From positions 1-24,663 of the forward strand of contig JAGTVE010000188.1 in the NCBI GenBank assembly GCA_018224485.1: a DNA stretch of 24,663 nucleotides, in the 5' to 3' direction. The notes under the pieces were generated by a model. That model was not told the origin of the DNA and did no database searches. It was given only the letters and a program-made list of their open reading frames with translations. Of this stretch, positions 22,248-24,663 are shown piece by piece; the first letter of the stretch is position 1, and each line of letters opens with the position of its first letter. The stretch is from Thioalkalivibrio sp. GTDB taxonomy: Bacteria; Pseudomonadota; Gammaproteobacteria; Ectothiorhodospirales; Ectothiorhodospiraceae. Made by a program: the position numbers and the translations under genes.

Positions 22248-24566
22248 ATGCCCCGAAGCCGAACCCCTTCCCGCCCCCGTTCGCGGATGCGCCGCGCGCT
22301 GGCCGCAGGGGCATGGTTCAGCGTCGGGCTGCTGCTGGTGGCCATGGGAGTCGGCGTCCTGCACGTGCAGCAGATGGACCGCGAGGTGCGGGAGCGCTTC
22401 GAGGGCAAGCGCTGGGCGCTGCCGGCCCGGGTGTTCGCGAGGCCGCTCGAGCTGTATGTCGGGCGTGCCCTCACACCCGAACTGCTGCGTCTGGAACTCG
22501 AGGCGCTGAACTACCAGGAGGGCGAGGGCCGCCCCGGCCAGTTCACCATCCGCGGCAACGAGGCGTCGCTGCACACCCGGGCCTTCGTCTTCAGCGACGG
22601 GCCGGAGCCCGCGCGTTCGGTGCGGATCCGGTTTGGCGACGGGGTGGTGGCCGACCTGCGTGATCGCCACGGCAGTGTCGATCTGATGCGGGTCGAACCC
22701 ATGCTGATCGGCAGCATCTACCCGACTCATGGCGAGGATCGCGTGCTGGTCAACCTGCGCGAGGTCCCGCGCGGCCTCGTAGGCGCGCTGCTGGCCACGG
22801 AGGACCGCCGCTTCCTGGCCCATCGCGGTGTCGACCCGATCGGGATTGTGCGCGCGGCATGGGCCAACCTGCGCGCGGGCCGCACGGTGCAGGGCGGCAG
22901 CACCCTGACCCAGCAGCTGGTGAAGAACTTCTACCTGACCCACGAACAGAGCCTGAAGAGGAAGATCAACGAGGCGGTGATGGCCATCCTCCTCGAGTAC
23001 CACTATTCGAAGGAGGAGATCCTCGAGGCCTACCTGAACGAGGTCTTCCTGGGGCAGGCCGGAGCCCGTGCGATCCACGGCTTTGGCCTCGCGGCGGAAT
23101 TCTATTTCCAGCGGCGGCTGCGGGAGCTGGAGCTGGACCAGCTGGCGCTGCTGGTCGGCCTGGCCCGGGGGGCGAGCTATTACGATCCGCGCCGCTACCC
23201 GGAGCGGGCGCTCGCGCGACGCAACGGGGTGCTGGACCGGATGCAGCGCGAGGGACTGGCCGCGCCTGACGAGATCGAGGAGGCCCGGTCGCGGCCGCTG
23301 GGCGTGACGCCCCGTGTCCCGCGTGGGGAGGGCCACTTTCCGGCCTTTCTGGACCTGGTGCGGCGGCAGCTGCGGGACGAGTACCGGGACGAGGATCTGC
23401 GCACCGAGGGGCTGCGGATCTTCACCACGCTCGATCCCGGCATCCAGCTGACCCTGGAGAGGGAGCTGACCGAGGGCGTCGCGGAACTGGTGCGGGCACG
23501 GGGCATCGAGGACCCGCTGCAGGCCGCGGCGGTGGTGACCGATCCGCTGGCAGGCGAGGTGCTGGCGCTGATCGGCGACCGGGACCCGCGCTTCCCGGGC
23601 TTCAACCGGGCGGTGGAGGCACGGCGCCCGGTGGGGTCCCTGATCAAGCCCTTCGTCTACCTGGCCGCGCTGTCGAATCCCGAGCGCTACACGCTGGCGA
23701 CGCTGCTGGACGACGGGCCCCTGACACTGCACCTGCCGCACGGCGAGCCCTGGACCCCGCAGAACTTCGACCGCGAGTTCCGGGGTCCGGTCACCACATG
23801 GGAGGCGCTGGTCCACTCCTACAACGTGCCCACCGTGCGTCTTGCCCAGGAGATCGGAATCCCGCAGGTGGTGCGGCTGCTGCAGACACTGGGGCTGGAA
23901 CGGACCCCGGCGGCCCTGCCGTCGCTGGCCCTCGGGGCGCTGGACCTGTCGCCGCTCGAGGTCGCGACGCTCTACCAGGCCCTCGCCAATGGCGGCTACG
24001 CGACCCGCAGCCGGGCGATCCGCGACGTGCTGGATGCCGGGAACCGGGAGCTGTCGCACTACGGCCTGGAACTGCGCGGAGCGGTCCCGGACGGGGCGGT
24101 GCGGCTGGTCGTGCGGGCGCTGCACGACGTCACCACGCAGGGCACCGGACGGCAGATCGGCTGGCGCCTGCCGGGACGCGCGGTGGCCGGGAAGACCGGC
24201 ACCTCGAACGACCTTCGGGACAGCTGGTTTGCCGGCTTCGACGACCGGTTCCTGCTGGTGACCTGGCTGGGCCTGGACGACAACCGCCCGATCGGCCTGA
24301 CCGGTGGCAGCGGCGCGGTGCCCATCTGGGCCCGGGCGATGGCGGCGTTTCCCGGCGGTTCGCTGAATCTCGGGCACCACCCGGAGATCCGGCTGCAGCA
24401 GGTGGACCGGGCGTCCGGCCTGCGCGCCGATACCGATGCCTGTCCCGAACGTATCGAGTTGCCCTTCTGGCGGGAATCCGCTCCCGAGGTGCGGGCCGAT
24501 TGCGACCTCGGGGTGGCCCTTCCCGGACAGGGCGGTGACAACTGGCTTGAGAGGTGGCGGCGATGA
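22248..24566 (+). CDS. mrcB: Penicillin-binding protein 1B, bifunctional
   Basis: This class A penicillin-binding protein polymerises glycan strands from lipid II and cross-links peptides in the periplasm. The 772-residue protein is full length. A short basic cytoplasmic tail is followed by one membrane helix (about 18-40). Next is a UB2H domain (KRWALPARVFARPLELYVG, then LEALNYQEG), typical of PBP1B rather than PBP1A and the site where the LpoB activator docks in enterobacteria. The glycosyltransferase domain shows the catalytic Glu in ATEDRRFLAHRGVDP, GGSTLTQQLVKNFYL and the KRKINEAVMA region. The transpeptidase has the active Ser in PVGSLIKPFVYL (S-x-x-K), SYN, and KTGTSND. The start ATG 22248 has only a weak GAG upstream. 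The gene ends in a 4-bp ATGA overlap with the next gene. Confidence 0.95.
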   Translation: MPRSRTPSRPRSRMRRALAAGAWFSVGLLLVAMGVGVLHVQQMDREVRERFEGKRWALPARVFARPLELYVGRALTPELLRLELEALNYQEGEGRPGQFTIRGNEASLHTRAFVFSDGPEPARSVRIRFGDGVVADLRDRHGSVDLMRVEPMLIGSIYPTHGEDRVLVNLREVPRGLVGALLATEDRRFLAHRGVDPIGIVRAAWANLRAGRTVQGGSTLTQQLVKNFYLTHEQSLKRKINEAVMAILLEYHYSKEEILEAYLNEVFLGQAGARAIHGFGLAAEFYFQRRLRELELDQLALLVGLARGASYYDPRRYPERALARRNGVLDRMQREGLAAPDEIEEARSRPLGVTPRVPRGEGHFPAFLDLVRRQLRDEYRDEDLRTEGLRIFTTLDPGIQLTLERELTEGVAELVRARGIEDPLQAAAVVTDPLAGEVLALIGDRDPRFPGFNRAVEARRPVGSLIKPFVYLAALSNPERYTLATLLDDGPLTLHLPHGEPWTPQNFDREFRGPVTTWEALVHSYNVPTVRLAQEIGIPQVVRLLQTLGLERTPAALPSLALGALDLSPLEVATLYQALANGGYATRSRAIRDVLDAGNRELSHYGLELRGAVPDGAVRLVVRALHDVTTQGTGRQIGWRLPGRAVAGKTGTSNDLRDSWFAGFDDRFLLVTWLGLDDNRPIGLTGGSGAVPIWARAMAAFPGGSLNLGHHPEIRLQQVDRASGLRADTDACPERIELPFWRESAPEVRADCDLGVALPGQGGDNWLERWRR

Positions 24567-24663
24567 TGCGGGTGACGATCGGGATTTCCGCGGTCACGGG
24601 CGCGGTCACGGGCGCGGTCACGGGCCGGGCCGGCCGCCTGGCCGCCATGCTGCCGGCCATCGC
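24563..24663 (+). CDS. Start of a possibly exported protein, cut by window end
   Basis: Only the first 33 codons are visible. The ATG at 24563 overlaps the mrcB stop (ATGA), and GAGAGG lies upstream, so translation is probably coupled to mrcB. The N-terminus is basic then hydrophobic (MMRVTIGISAVTGAVTGAVT), which could be a signal peptide or membrane anchor, and contains three perfect copies of the 12-bp unit encoding AVTG. No family can be named from this length. Confidence 0.5.
   Translation, partial: MMRVTIGISAVTGAVTGAVTGRAGRLAAMLPAI
24590..24625 (+). repeat. Three perfect 12-bp tandem repeats at a gene start
   Basis: GCGGTCACGGGC occurs three times without change (24590-24601, 24602-24613, 24614-24625). 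It encodes AVTG three times in the putative signal region of the gene overlapping mrcB. Because 12 is a multiple of three, slippage changes length but not frame. Confidence 0.8.

Noticed and set aside
20535..24380. Minus-strand open frame of over 3.8 kb running through mrcB
   Set aside because: Only the part from 22142 to 20535 is protein-like (APH/AAA kinase). The upstream part is the antisense shadow of mrcB, with repetitive Arg/Gln-rich translation typical of GC-rich reverse frames.
24590..24625. Tandem repeats considered as a CRISPR array or iterons
   Set aside because: The units are 12 bp, directly adjacent without spacers, and in frame in a coding region.

Overview
The window is about 24.7 kb of GC-rich chromosomal DNA, roughly two thirds G+C by eye. 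It carries housekeeping and signalling genes and has no rRNA, tRNA, CRISPR array or intact insertion sequence that I could see. A UB2H-type penicillin-binding protein 1B, a type I DAHP synthase, a FlhG/FleN-like ATPase, PilZ and HDOD proteins and a class I fumarase remnant point to a gammaproteobacterium. The high GC and an LCIB-type carbonic anhydrase suggest a Chromatiales/Ectothiorhodospiraceae-like organism, possibly an autotroph. That placement is inference; there is no marker gene in the window.

Layout, left to right. (1) 352-4089: an exported protein of unknown function, then a very large DUF2339 multi-pass membrane protein. (2) 4355-6091: a protein of the limiting-CO2-inducible B/C (LCIB) beta-carbonic anhydrase family, then a PilZ protein whose C-terminus is encoded by a palindromic dispersed repeat. 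(3) 6300-10122: a FlhG/MinD-like ATPase with a long C-terminal extension, then a HDOD-GAF-histidine kinase fusion. The kinase has its own well-formed promoter, whose -10 box lies inside a perfect inverted repeat, and a structured leader with two tiny reading frames. (4) 10186-13864: DAHP synthase (minus strand) and a CocE/NonD-type serine hydrolase (plus strand) leave divergently from a 508-bp region holding a good aroG promoter and a possible 42-57 codon ORF coupled to the hydrolase. (5) 13914-14726 (minus): two small integral membrane proteins, one with TspO-like size and topology. (6) 15282-16484: a class II histone deacetylase-like amidohydrolase, preceded by a 555-bp gene-poor stretch. 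(7) 16525-17614 (minus): a nucleoside/guanine deaminase-like protein whose stop codon lies at the edge of a palindromic repeat, immediately followed by the C-terminal remnant of a class I fumarase. (8) 17767-19114: an orphan ParA ATPase and the molybdopterin adenylyltransferase MogA. (9) 19149-22142 (minus): a likely operon of an APH-like/AAA kinase fusion, an exported DUF4412-like protein and an exported DUF302 protein. (10) 22248-24663: mrcB (PBP1B), overlapping by ATGA the start of a gene that runs off the window.

I did not find one clear new multi-gene defence or metabolic system. The points most worth following are the bacterial LCIB-type carbonic anhydrase, the HDOD-GAF-kinase with its symmetrical promoter and leader, and the two places where small palindromic repeats have shaped gene ends (PilZ C-terminus; deaminase/fumarase junction).
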